Assembly (NCBI RefSeq): GCF_019175385.1
Contig: NC_083337.1
Span: forward strand, 44,678,938-44,742,937
DNA length: 64,000 nt
From: Lycium barbarum
Lineage: Eukaryota > Streptophyta > Magnoliopsida > Solanales > Solanaceae
Direction: 5' to 3'
Positions 34,201 to 46,000 of the stretch are shown here, piece after piece. Below the pieces are notes generated by a model that made no database searches, was not told the DNA's origin, and worked only from the letters and a program-made list of their open reading frames with translations. The translations under genes were made by a program, and so were the position numbers. Positions within the stretch are counted from its first letter, which is position 1. The number at the start of each line of letters is the position of its first letter.

Positions 34201-35127
34201 TGATATAACGACCTCTTAGGTCGTTTTGGTGATTTTACCTATTTCTCCCTAAACAACCCTTCCATTTGCTTTAGTTTGGCATTTTTTACTTGCGAGGATG
34301 GGTGGCATGGTTATCGAGGAAATCAGATTAATATCGAAAAGGAAAATTCTAGTTTTGAGTTCTTAAGTTGGTTTTGGGAAAAGCTTTGACCAATAGTTTA
34401 CTTTTGGGTAAACGTGTCCAAAATCAAATTCTGATAGTTCTGTTAGGTTCGAAACGTGATTTTGAATTGGTAGGTAGTTGGTTCGGGTTCCGAGGCATTC
34501 ATGTGTGTTTTTAGTCGTTGGTTGGGTTTATGAGAAATTATCGTTTTGGAGTTGACCTTGGTCAACCCCAGGTCAAGATGTCCTCTTTTGGGAATTCCGA
34601 GTGCACGAGCGAGTTTGTGGCATATTTTATGACTGAAATGCATGTTTGGTTTGTGTCTGGAGGGTTTCGGCTGAGCTTTGGGTGTCAAAACCGAATCAAG
34701 AAGACACCAAAAAAATCTAGTGTTTCAGTTGCTATTCCTTCTTCGCGTTTGTGAAGGGGGGGGGGGGGGGGGGGCGTGATCGCAAGCCGTTAACCAGGGT
34801 GGTCAACGTGATCGCAGGTCCCTGTCGCATTCGCTAAGAGGAAAAAGGGTCTTGGCCGGGTCAAGCTTGGGCATCACGATGACAATGCCTTTGTGGCGTT
34901 CGGGATTGTTGGGCCGGGTCTGGACAGCGATCTCGAGCCTAGTCTCTTGTTCATAAAGAAGGGATGGGCTTAACTAGTGATTTATTTCCCAACTTCGCGA
35001 CTAAACCCTATTTTCACATAACTCAAGTTCTAGAGCTCGATCTTTGGAGAAATTAAGTGCTAAGTTCAAGATTCTTCTTGGGGCTAAGTTTCTAACCACT
35101 TTCTAAGTATTTAATCATGGTTCTATC
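34201..35127 (+). mobile_element. 5' part of a plus-strand 3' LTR
   Basis: It starts TGATATAACGACC right after the purine tract. It contains a run of 19 G at 34756-34774 and the GC-rich CGTGATCGCA words common to several LTRs here. It is cut near 35127 by a T-run and unrelated sequence. Confidence 0.7.
34756..34774. repeat. Poly-G run, 19 bases
   Basis: Uninterrupted G run within an LTR. Confidence 0.95.
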
Positions 35128-35494
35128 CATTTTTTTAAAGATAAAGTCCACTAGGCATGATGCCTAGGGCTGATTTTTTAAATATTCTAAAGGCAAACCA
35201 CAAAGGAAAAAGTACAAGTAAGGTGGCTAGGCTTTACCTTACTAATCCTATTGAGGCAAAGAAAAAACATTTACTACTAACAAGCATGTAAAAAATAAGA
35301 ACTAGAAAGGACCAAATAAGCTATGATCATCACAGTGTTTATAACACACTCTGTGATGATATAACAAATGATAATACTAAGATAGTGAGAAAATAATACA
35401 AGAAAGATTATAGAGTCAAGGCCCTTGTTCTTTGAACTTGTAAAATATTCTAAAGTCTATAATTCTTCCACCTTGCCTTGATCTTCTAGCCTTT
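35128..35494 (-). mobile_element. Possible LINE 3' end (minus strand)
   Basis: Read on the minus strand, a non-coding AT-rich tail ends in GTGGACTTTATCTTTAAAAAAA at the LTR junction, like the A-rich 3' end of a plant LINE. No reverse transcriptase remains. It would fit the LINE-type DUF4283 frame at 53290-53931 in the same direction, with the middle lost. That link is inference. Confidence 0.35.
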
Positions 35495-36129
35495 TGTTAC
35501 ACCCCAAGAAATTTTGTGTTACTAAGGCTACAGACGACTTAATGTGAGCTCTAGGAGGAGCAAATATTACAAGTATAAAGAATGAAATTCTACTGTAGTA
35601 GCATGAGGATAGCATGAGTATGGTATTTGGAATTCGTACAATATGATTGGAATGATACGTTAAAAGATATATAACCCTCATAACCGTAAGCTGAGGTGGG
35701 GCCCACATGATGGGATTTTTATAAAGGACATATGATAAGTTATATGGAAAATATATGTGAAGTTAAACACAACTCAAGAAGGACCCTTGAGCCAAATCCA
35801 AGTGTAAGCCCTCCAAAAAGATGTTTTTAAGTTACGTTTTCGGGTGATCTGACTTCGGGAGACCATAACCCCATCATTATTTGCGAATTTGGGAAAACCT
35901 AAAATATGAAAGTTGTAGATAATGGAATTATCTTTCCAACCATAGGTAATGGGCCTTCACAAGACATAGGGATAAAAATTTATGGACGTTTTAATGCAGC
36001 AAGGTCAAGCTGGGCTGTGGGCTCGTTCCAACCAGACTCAAGGTCGGTGGGAACCGAACCAAGACCCATATATAAGGGATAAATGCATACAAATTCATTC
36101 ATTTACAAATCAAGAAGTCTACCAACTTT

Positions 36130-36130
<1 letters not shown>

Positions 36131-36166
<36 letters not shown>
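36131..36166. repeat. (AG)n microsatellite
   Basis: Eighteen AG units in the LTR. A Glu-Arg run in a short frame comes from it. Confidence 0.96.
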
Positions 36167-36171
<5 letters not shown>

Positions 36172-37479
36172 TTAGAAAGAGAAAGTGGAGAATCGAGCAA
36201 GTTCGAGGCCCCGAATCCCCCGGCTCGTGAAGGATAAAGTGTAGTACGAGCTGTTGTCATCGTTTTAAGCTAATTATTGAGCTTGGGGGATGATATTTCG
36301 TGATTGATCTGCTGCTAAGGTATGTATAAGGTTCCTCTTATGTTATTAAAGTGTTTATTTAGAGTTTTAACGTATTAGAACGGAGGAAATAATGTTAAAA
36401 GCTCGTTTGGCATTTTTGGGATGTTTATGAAGGTGGGGCTGTTTCAGTGTAGTTAAATGGATGGAAATATCTAAGTTATGATGTATATTGATTGTCGATA
36501 TTGTTGTTTGACGTTGTTGCTGATAATTTAGCTGAATTGGATTTTCGGGTTTGTCCAGTTTATAAAGGAAATGCTGTCGAAATTCCGTTAGAAATAGAGA
36601 TAAGTTTAAGGGATTGATTTTAAGGATATATATTGGATGGATTGTTGCAGTAAATTAAGTATACTGTTGTGTTTTTGAGATTTATTTGTTGTTGGGCTGT
36701 TGTGGTGATATACCGACTTGGGAGATACTAATGATATAGAGGAGATGCTGTCTGTTTCGTTTTAGAATTAAGTTATCAATTAATATATATGATATACGAA
36801 AGCCTTCTTAAGTCACGTGCATATTCTTACGATTATAGGTTTGGCATACTAATTGTTAAAAGTTCGTGATTAAGTTGAGTTCCTTGGACGACGTAAGGTA
36901 TGTAAGGCAAACCTTTCTTCCTTTGGCATGATTCTTGTTGGTATTCATTCTATATGTACTCCATATAATTCCATTCTTAGACGAGTAAGGTCTAAATGTT
37001 TCTTATGATGACTGATTGATATTGTACTCCTATTCTGTTCCCAAGGGAACACCCATAAGGTGCCAAGTTGAGTTGTGTATATGGTTTTACTAATGATTTT
37101 GAGGAAATTAGTTTTATGCTAAAGGAAACATAAAGTTTGATTTTCAAAACCACTCCGAAGGGGGTGCGAGATTTTACTACTTCATTTCATTTACGATTTA
37201 TGTTTACATTCCATAGTATCATCCCTTTGTATTGATATGATCATTTATTCTTTGAGTAGGGAAATAAGATGAAATTGAGTAGAATATAAGTAGTAAGAAT
37301 TTCATAACAATTCTACCCTCAAACCTGGAAGTATGTCCTCCTAAGTTTAGTGAGATACAAATTTGATAACTTCTTATAAAAACTAAGGCTAATAACTGGA
37401 TTGTGATGAATTGATTAGTGACTTATGGTATAAATTGAAATTGATATTTGTGGATTGAGTTTGTGTTGATATGATGGTG

Positions 37480-37655
37480 ATATTAAGCCGGAAGCGGCAG
37501 CCCGAAGGGGCCATCATTATTAAGCCGGAAACGGCTGCCCGAAGGGGCCATCATTATTATGCCGGAAGCAACTGTCCGAAGGGACTATTGTGATACTAGC
37601 CGGAAGCGGCTGTCCGAAGGGACCATTCGGTTAACATGTCGGAAGCGGCATGTGT
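37480..37655. repeat. About 40-bp tandem repeat in LTR (GCCGGAAGCGGC...CCGAAGGGGCCATCATT)
   Basis: Four to five imperfect units. This is the opposite-strand relative of the 41-bp array at 43935-44395 and lies at the same relative place in the LTR. Confidence 0.85.
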
Positions 37656-39545
37656 GTTGGATTGCATTATTTACTTAAAGATTGTTTTGAGACTTCGTGT
37701 GCACATTTATGTTTCTTCCAGCGAAGGCTGCAAGTATTGAGTTAGATTGTGATTTCATCTCTCCTAAATCAAATTATGATTATGATTTGTTACCACCTTA
37801 TATACTCAGTACATTGTCCGTACTGACGTCCTTTTACCTGGGGACGCTGCGTTCATGCCCGCAACCCTAGATTGTTTGGCAGGTCTTCAGACATGGTTTT
37901 TTGGTTGGATATTAGCTAGGTTGGTATGACTTCTGATTTTGTGGGCTTGTCGCCAGCACTTTATGTATTGAATTACGTGGTGTACTTGTATTCATACTGT
38001 GATTATTCAGGATGGATTTCTATTAGGTTGATTGTTGTTGATGGTGGCTCATTGACCGATCATTGTGATTAGACTTATTACTTAAATTGTCGTGTTGTAC
38101 TCAGTTCTCTCTTATTGTGACACATATCATCAGAGAAGGAAGGATAATGAGTTTAGACTTGAATTGTGATATAAACTTGTGACAGTACGTAGATGAAAAC
38201 TTGATGTATGAATTACTGTTGATGATAATATATAGAAAAATGGAGCATCTTGGTGATACAAGACTTAGTTATGAGGCGTACTTGCTATATTTGGAGGTAA
38301 AGAGGGACATAGACTCTTATATTGGTTGAGATGGTTTGTATGATTCATTTCATGGTTGGGTTGATCTTAGTCTTGATATGACTTGTGTCTTTGTGAGTTG
38401 TACCTTCACCGTTGTTTTATTAGTTTGCATTGATTTACCATGTTTGCACTCATTTATGCATTCATACACGCATTCATGATGGAAATGGTTCGGAAACGAT
38501 TCATGGAAGACGTGTGGCATGATGCCTTGTGTTTGAAATTGATATTCCTAATTGTTCATAGTCCATACATACTAATGAACTGGAATATGTTGTGACATAC
38601 ATTGTGAGTGAAATTAGTGAAGAAGTTAATATAATCTTCTTGTTGAACTTGTGATACAATTTGATACATAGTACTTGATAAATTGATCATTAAGAGTGAT
38701 GTGACAGTGTTACTATACATATGAAAAGGCACATTTGACAAGGGGTGAGGATGTGGCCGGCCTTGAGTGTGGCTCGGGTCCGAGGAGTGACTTCAGAACG
38801 AGTGGTGCATGGACACCATGGGTCCCCTGTAGGTCATAGATATTGGGCAAAGACACCAATTATCATGTATGTATAGTTCGAGTGATTGGCCATTGCATTG
38901 CATTGCACATCATCATATTTTGCATTGCACATCATTACATCTTATTCTACATTATTATATGCTCGTTTGGTTCTGATTTTGGTATGGATTTTAAATCCCT
39001 ATTGTGATATAAAAATGACCATTAGCTAAGTTAAATTGTGGATTAATGATTCTACCTAGGGACGGAACTTGGACTTGTGATTATCCAGTGAGATTATTGA
39101 GACTTGAAAGACTTGTGATTTAGAAGCTTCATCTTAGGCTGTAACTCTGTTATGGGATATTCTGTGACTTGAATATGAGTATTAAGTTCCTATCTGTTTA
39201 TCTTGTTGATTTTATACTTATATGCGTGAATTAATCTTAGTCGGCCAATGATGCTTACCGGTACATAATGTTTTTACTGATACTACCTTGCTGCACCATT
39301 TTTTAGTGTAGATTGTGTTCGAGAGATTTCATCCAGACCACATCTCTAGCTTGAAGCTAGTTAACTTGATCGGATCTGAGGGTGAGCTTCTATCCATGCC
39401 ATGCCACCTATCACACCCCAACCTTGGTAAGGCGTGACTGGCACCCGACATCTTACGAAAACCTAGCGAACCAACTTATAACTCTCATCCTCTATGTCTC
39501 AAACGGAAAAATATGACCAAATGGCTAAATACAAATATAATATCA

Positions 39546-39548
<3 letters not shown>

Positions 39549-39627
<79 letters not shown>
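39549..39627. repeat. (AT)n(AC)n microsatellite
   Basis: About 35 AT units followed by a short AC run. Frames with long Tyr-Ile runs on the minus strand come from it. Confidence 0.96.
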
Positions 39628-40104
39628 ATGGGCCCATGAATCTGATATAACAACTTGCACGACATAAGTAAGCGGTATACAGGACACTGTCTGCAAAGCC
39701 TCTAGGATCATGACTGAAGTATACAAGTCGGGACAGGGCCCCCAACATCCCCTTAACACAAGTACATATACGACCCTGACTCGACAATGCTCTAGGAAGA
39801 AGTGGAGCCCACCAATAAAAACTGGTACCTGAAAGCAGTCTACTGGGGATGATCCTTGTCCCGTCTGTCTACACCTGCGGGCATGAATGAGCATCAATAA
39901 AAAGGGACATCAGTACGAATAATGTACTGAGTATGTAAGGCGGATATGTAAAATCATATATAGACGTAAACTGCAGAATGGAAAGATAAGCATCAACTTG
40001 GCACTTCTGACTTACAAATGAGAATCCAGTACACATGTCTCTTTATGCTCTCATATCCTTAACTCCATCTATGCATAATACTGTGATCCTAACCTACATA
40101 TTAT

Positions 40105-40400
40105 CCTGGTGCTATCTGCCCAACTGATCAGTGGTAACTGCCCGTCTGATTATCGCCCGATGGTAGAGCGCAACTGCCCAATTGATTAGTGATAACTGCC
40201 CAACCGGCCGTAGCTTGATGCTAATAACTGCCCAACCAGTCGTATCATGATGGTAATAACTGCCTAACCAGCTGTAGCATGGTGGTAAATATATAACTGC
40301 CCAACTGGTCGTAGACTAGTGGTAAATACATAACTGCCCAACCGGCCGCAGCCCGGTGGTAACATCTGCCCAACTAGTCGTAGACCAATGGTAATTATAA
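40105..40400. repeat. Degenerate tandem repeat (AACTGCCCAACCGG...GTGGTAA)
   Basis: About seven imperfect units, roughly 40 bp each, each opening with CTGCCCAAC and ending in a GGTAA word. It sits where other LTRs in this window carry their own arrays. Confidence 0.85.
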
Positions 40401-43262
40401 TCACCATCATGACCTGGTCTCCTTGAGTAATCTCTATGCACTTCTCATGGTCATCACTTGTCCCTTATAGCATACACGATCACATAAGTCTTATAAGCAC
40501 AGTTCTGGCCCATAAGGACCTCTTACCGCTTAACTGAACATTAACCAAATTTTGAGACAAATCATAACCCTCTCTTCTAGCATCAAATACCTTATTAGGG
40601 ATCCTCTGCTAGCACTCTATTCATGTGCCACAAAACATTACCTAAGTACACATTTCTAAACGCATCAGAGTGACATAAGGCGGTAAACCTCCGATTAACA
40701 TTATGGAACTATCATCATGAGCATATCTCACCTTGAAGGAACAAGATCATAAGATGAGATCAACAACAATGAATAACATCTATAGTCATGAAACGAGTTA
40801 ATATCATAAGAACATCGGGAACTATAAGCTTTGGTACTTTTAGAAACAAGGTTATTGAAGATATCATGTATAGGTTCACAACAAAGGAATCATGCCTTAA
40901 GAAAGAAAGGTTTAGCCTTAACATACCTAGAAGCTCACTTCCCGACTTTCCAACCTACCTCTTGTCTTGCAATCTAATTAAGATCGTTCGTAGTCTCGTA
41001 ATCTACATATAAAACCATTCATTCTATTGTTAGGCTCACCATCATACACTTGTCTCAAGCCTTTAATTAAAATCCTTTTAGAATCTGCTGAAATTCGGGC
41101 AGCATCTCCCCTGTTTATGTGCCTAGCCTGAAATCACAATACCAACAAAATAACAACAATAGAAATACTAATATCAATAACATCATCATCACTACCAAAA
41201 TATTCCATAAAACATCTCACACGATGTTTTTCAATATACAACAACAATATACACTTCTTTTTTTCCCGATCAAGGAGCATAACACATACCAACAACATTA
41301 GATACCATACATAAACATGGAAATCAGCCCAGACACATGGCCACAACATGCTCAAAATAGTCCATAAACTCAACAACTACAACACAACACTTTATGACCT
41401 TTCCTCCATAACTATTTTCAATTTTAAGACTTGCTAAACCTTCAAATCAACTCAATATAAGAGATAGGATGAAGAAAATGCCTTATAATTGAAAAATCTT
41501 TATCCACACCAACTTTCTTCAAGACCAAACTCACCACAACATTAAGGAGAAACAAGAACAATCACTTTTCATGGGCTAGTTTGGCGTAATCTTGTTAAAT
41601 TCTTAATTTAATGGGTTGTAAGTATTTGGGGGATGTGTTAGGAGATTTATAGAACTCGTGAGAGTTTAGAATGATGAAAAAATGGGGTTGATGGGGTTTC
41701 TATACCCCTTCTAAGTCGGTTCCACCGACTATCCCAATTGGGACCCACAGAAGCCATTTGGCAGCTTGGATTCTTTATATTAAAATGACCATAACTCCCT
41801 ACTCCAATGTCATTTTGATGAGCGGTTTGTTGCGTTGGAAACTAGGCTCGACGAAATTCATTTTAGGCTTTTGAAACACCTTAAAACTCCTGATATACTC
41901 GGAGATATACCCCTTCAAATTTGACCCAAAATTCTGTCAACTTTTTTCCAAGTTTTCGACAAACTTATTTTCTTCTATTTGCCTGGTCCTGGAATCTTCC
42001 GAAACTCTCCATACATGATATTTATCATTAATAATACTTAATAATGATCATGTACTTTGGTTCCATGTTTGTCCTTCCCGGTTACGACTTAAGAGATCAT
42101 AATTTATCCTTTACTTCATTGCTACGTACTTCCCATGGTTGTACCTTTCAACACTTCACATATACTAAAAGATATTCTTTCTCCAATCCTCTCATGGCTT
42201 ATTATAAGAGCTTAAGCCCTCATAACCATAATATAAACACAAATCATCTCACATACCTCCTGAATGGAAGCTCAAATCTCAACATATGAAACTATGGGGT
42301 GTAACACCATCGGACGATCTCTCTTTCCGGATGTCTACTTTCATTCTAGACATTAGTTGTTATTATATTGGAGATATACTTCATTCCTTAGACATTGTTG
42401 GTTAGAGTCCTTATACGATGTCTTTCAGATTTTGGAGATGTAATAGTTAGACTTCCGCACTTATATTATTTATTATTTATGACTTGGTCAGACTATTTAT
42501 TTATTCACTTATTTATTAATTGTTAGAATATAAATGAGTAACGAAGTTGAAATTGGCTAGTGATTAATGGGTTAATTGTCACGACCCGACTAGGGGCCAT
42601 GACGGGTACCCAGAGTTGATTACAGAGCACCACTCATTCTACTAATCATCATACTCAACATGCACGCATTTATTATTCTCAACACAACTAGCCATGAGGA
42701 TAAATCATTTCACTTTCATAACATATCTACATTTATATACAGAAGCCCTTCGGCTACCAAAATGATATACAGTATACAATGAGGTTATCATAGGACAACT
42801 ACTACCTACACGTACGTATCTACGAGCATCTACTAGAGTACTGAACATAACAATAGGACATGACCCCGTTGTGCCCAAATATGTACACAAAACAATATAT
42901 CAAATGGCACCTCCGGAATAATGGAGTGCTCTCGCAAATTTGCTGATCAGCTCCTATGAATCTGGGTTGCCTCCCTGTCTACCTGTGGTCATGAACACAG
43001 CGTCCCAAAAGAAAGGACGTCAGTACGAACATTGTACTGAGTATGTAAGGCATGAATAACGTTAATATAAATAAGAAATCATTAAACATGAGATGAAGAT
43101 ATAACCTGCTTAGCCTTTAAGAGTAAACACGTGTTATACATATCACATATACCATCATCGTTAACCCGCGTCCGGGTAACCATCATAAACTGCCCATTAG
43201 TGGTGTCATGTCCAACCCTCTAGGCACGGTGTAATCATAAGCATCCCGCATTAGCGGTGACA

Positions 43263-46000
43263 TGTCACACCCTAATCTTGATAGGGCATGACGGGCACCC
43301 GACTCTCATCAGAGCCGAGCGAACCCTTAGACATTCGCTCTATCAAAACCTGTCATTTCAAAAATTTTTCAAAACATGAAACTTTTCCAAATGGAGATCA
43401 TTATCTTTATAACAATTATGAAAGCTTTCAATCAAATAAGTACTTTAACCCAATTAAAATCATCAAAAACACATGATCTTTTAACGTACACAAATGGTTC
43501 AGCTAATATCACTCTGTCGACATCTCGACAAAGGTACCATAGGACACTGTCTGCAAAGTCTCTAATATAGACGGGATACCATAACGTAAGTACTCTGACT
43601 CGGCAACACTCCGGAAGGAAATGGAGCTCACCAATTCAGCTGGAACATCTTCTAGCAATATCCTCTACTCAGCTGTATGCACCTGCGCGGCATGAAACGC
43701 AGCCCCCGAAGAAAGGGGGGTCAGTACGGAATATGTACTGAGTATGTAAAGCATTACTTAATCATAGCACAAGGAAGGTGCAGCAGTAAACAAGTTTAGA
43801 AATCAAACTGTAAGTAACATGAAACGGCATTCTGAACCAAGTTCTGTGGCCTTTACCCAAATTCTAGAATACACAATATAAATACAGCATACGCAAATTC
43901 TGGAATACGCAATATAAATTTAGTACCACAATAGTCCCTTCAGACGGCCGCTTCCGGCATAATAATGATGATGGCCCCTTCGGGCATGCCGCTTCCGGCA
44001 TGATAATAATGATGATGGCCCCTTCGGGCATGCCGGTTCTGACATAGTAATAATGATGGCCCCTTCGGGCATGCCGCTTCCGACATAATAATAATGATGG
44101 CCCCTTCGGGCATGCCGGTCCCGACATAATAATAATGATGGCCCCTTCGGGCATGCCGCTTCCGACATAATAATAATGATGGCCCCTTCGGGCATGCCGG
44201 TCCCGACATAATAATAATGATGGCCCCTTCGGGCATGCCGGTCCCGACATAATAATAAAGATGGCCCCTTCGGGCATGCCGCTTCCGGCATAATAATAAT
44301 GATGGCCCCTTCGGGCATTCCGGTCCCGACATAATAATAATGACGGCCCCTTCGGGCATGCCGGTCCCGACATAATAATAAGGATGGTGGTGTCAACACA
44401 ACTTAATCCACGAATATCAATACAAAGAAATGATGCTATGGAGTGTAAACATAAATCGTAAATGAAACAAAATAGTAAAATCTCGCACCCCCTTCGGAGT
44501 GGTTTTGAAAATCTAAATAGTAAAATCTCGCACTCCCTACGAAGTGGTTTTGAAAATCTAACTTTATGTTTCCTTTAGTATAAAACTAATTTTCTCAAAA
44601 TCATTAGTAAAACCATATGTAAATAAATCAATTTTTAGGACTCAACGGATAAGTACACTAATCGACACTTGAAGGATCATGAACACGTTTCGAGTCAATC
44701 CGAGTTAGCACAAGAAAGTTATGGACATTATTCATTATAGAAACCTCCATGAACGTTCCCAAAACAATTCGAGTTAGCATATGAAAGTTAGGAACGTTAT
44801 TCATTATAGAAACCTCTACGAACATTTTCAAAACAATCCGAGACCATCCACGAAAGTTAGGGACATTACTACTTACAGAACTCTTTAAAAGAAAACAAGA
44901 ACTCTTTATGCTTTGCTTGTTATTCAATCGTACGATAAGCTCGACTATACTAAGTATACTCGTATCAAGAAGTGAATAAGAATCATTAACAAGCTCGGAA
45001 TCAAGAATAGAGTTACCCCAAGATACGTATCATAACTTACTTAGCTCTAGGACATGCCGAAAGATAGAAAGGGTAAACCTTACATACCTTGCCCGCTTCC
45101 TACGCTAATCCGAACTTAAGTCTTTGGCTTCGCAAGATCTACAACAATATTAGTGTATACCAAACATTAGCTATAGATACTTTGAAGTTCAATCTTCAAC
45201 TTGAATCATTAAATTCTCATTTTCATCGTAGAATCCATGACAACAACAACCAAAATACTAAGTAAAAATTGGTTCACCATTCCTACACAACCCAACACAT
45301 ACACGGCCACCACCCCAACACACCAAACTCATGGTTTCCATCCATTTCCACACACTACAACATGTACAAAACATTCATAATATATGAAAAAGAAGATTAA
45401 ATCTTACCCCTTCCACTTAACTCCACAACTTGGCTAGAGTTGTAATTGGCACCAATAAGTGTTTTGCTTGCTATCCCACGTTGTTAGGGACGTTCCAATT
45501 GGTTGAAATACTAGAAGAAAATAATTTTTTGTGATCAATTTCCATGGACCAAGATTCGGCCAAGCCATGGCCGAATGCTCCCTCTCTTTTTCTTGAAATT
45601 TCTTAAGCTTATGAAAGATGAAATATGTCTAGATTTTTCCCACTTATTCATATATATATATATATAGTTCCTTCAAGTGTATGGGGGACACATGCCCCCA
45701 CCCTTGGCTTGAGTCAATTGGCCATGCCTTGGGGTGGGGACCACCCCACACCACACAGCCAAGAAGGCCTTGGCTAGAACCTTCTTGAATTTTTTTTGTG
45801 AAATTCCCTTTTTGCCCCTAACCTTCCATAATATTACCATGAACCACTTTGTGAGTTTTCCTTTTTACCCTTAGCCTTTCTCAATATTTTCATACTAATA
45901 AACAACTTGTATCCTAAAATAATTTTTGGAAAATAGTCTTGTCCTTAACATACCACAACTATCTTGAAACATCCGAATGCACAAAATGCGGGATATAACA
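43263..46000 (-). mobile_element. Solo LTR with a 41-bp minisatellite
   Basis: It runs from TGTCACACCCTAATC to GCGGGATATAACA, 2738 bp, with perfect duplication TGACA (43258-43262 and 46001-46005). It is from the same family as the LARD LTRs at 9531 and 15263 and the plus-strand solo LTR at 54064. The conserved hairpin is at 43721-43741. It is the youngest layer of this second nest. Confidence 0.93.
43935..44395. repeat. 41-bp minisatellite, about 11 units
   Basis: The unit holds GGCCCCTTCGGGCATGCCG followed by TTCCGACATAATAATAATGA. The period measured between successive GGCCCC starts (44058 and 44099) is 41. The unit has no stop on the minus strand in any frame, so three overlapping frames (SGPACPKGPSLLLCRDRHAR type) run through it; none is a gene. 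GGCCCCTTCGGG can form a short hairpin. Confidence 0.95.

Larger units (their letters stand above)
35495..37880 (+). mobile_element. 5' part of a plus-strand LTR, 3' part replaced
   Basis: It starts TGTTACACCCC at 35495. It has the splice-donor-like AGGTATGTAAGG near 36896, a 40-bp tandem region and the conserved hairpin at 37806-37826. After the usual block GGACGCTGCGTTCATGCCCGC it does not continue to its own end. It passes near 37880-37900 into sequence that matches the 3' LTR at 51405 onwards. Confidence 0.7.
39409..42306 (-). mobile_element. Solo LTR nested in the 5' LTR
   Basis: It runs from TATCACACCCCAACC (usual TGTCACACC with G to A) to GGGGTGTAACA, 2898 bp. The duplications are CCACC (39404-39408) and CCATC (42307-42311), one C-to-T apart. 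The corresponding place in the partner LTR near 52952 is uninterrupted. It includes a TA/CA microsatellite (39549-39627), a tandem region (40105-40400) and hairpins at 39910-39930 and 40664-40695. Confidence 0.9.
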
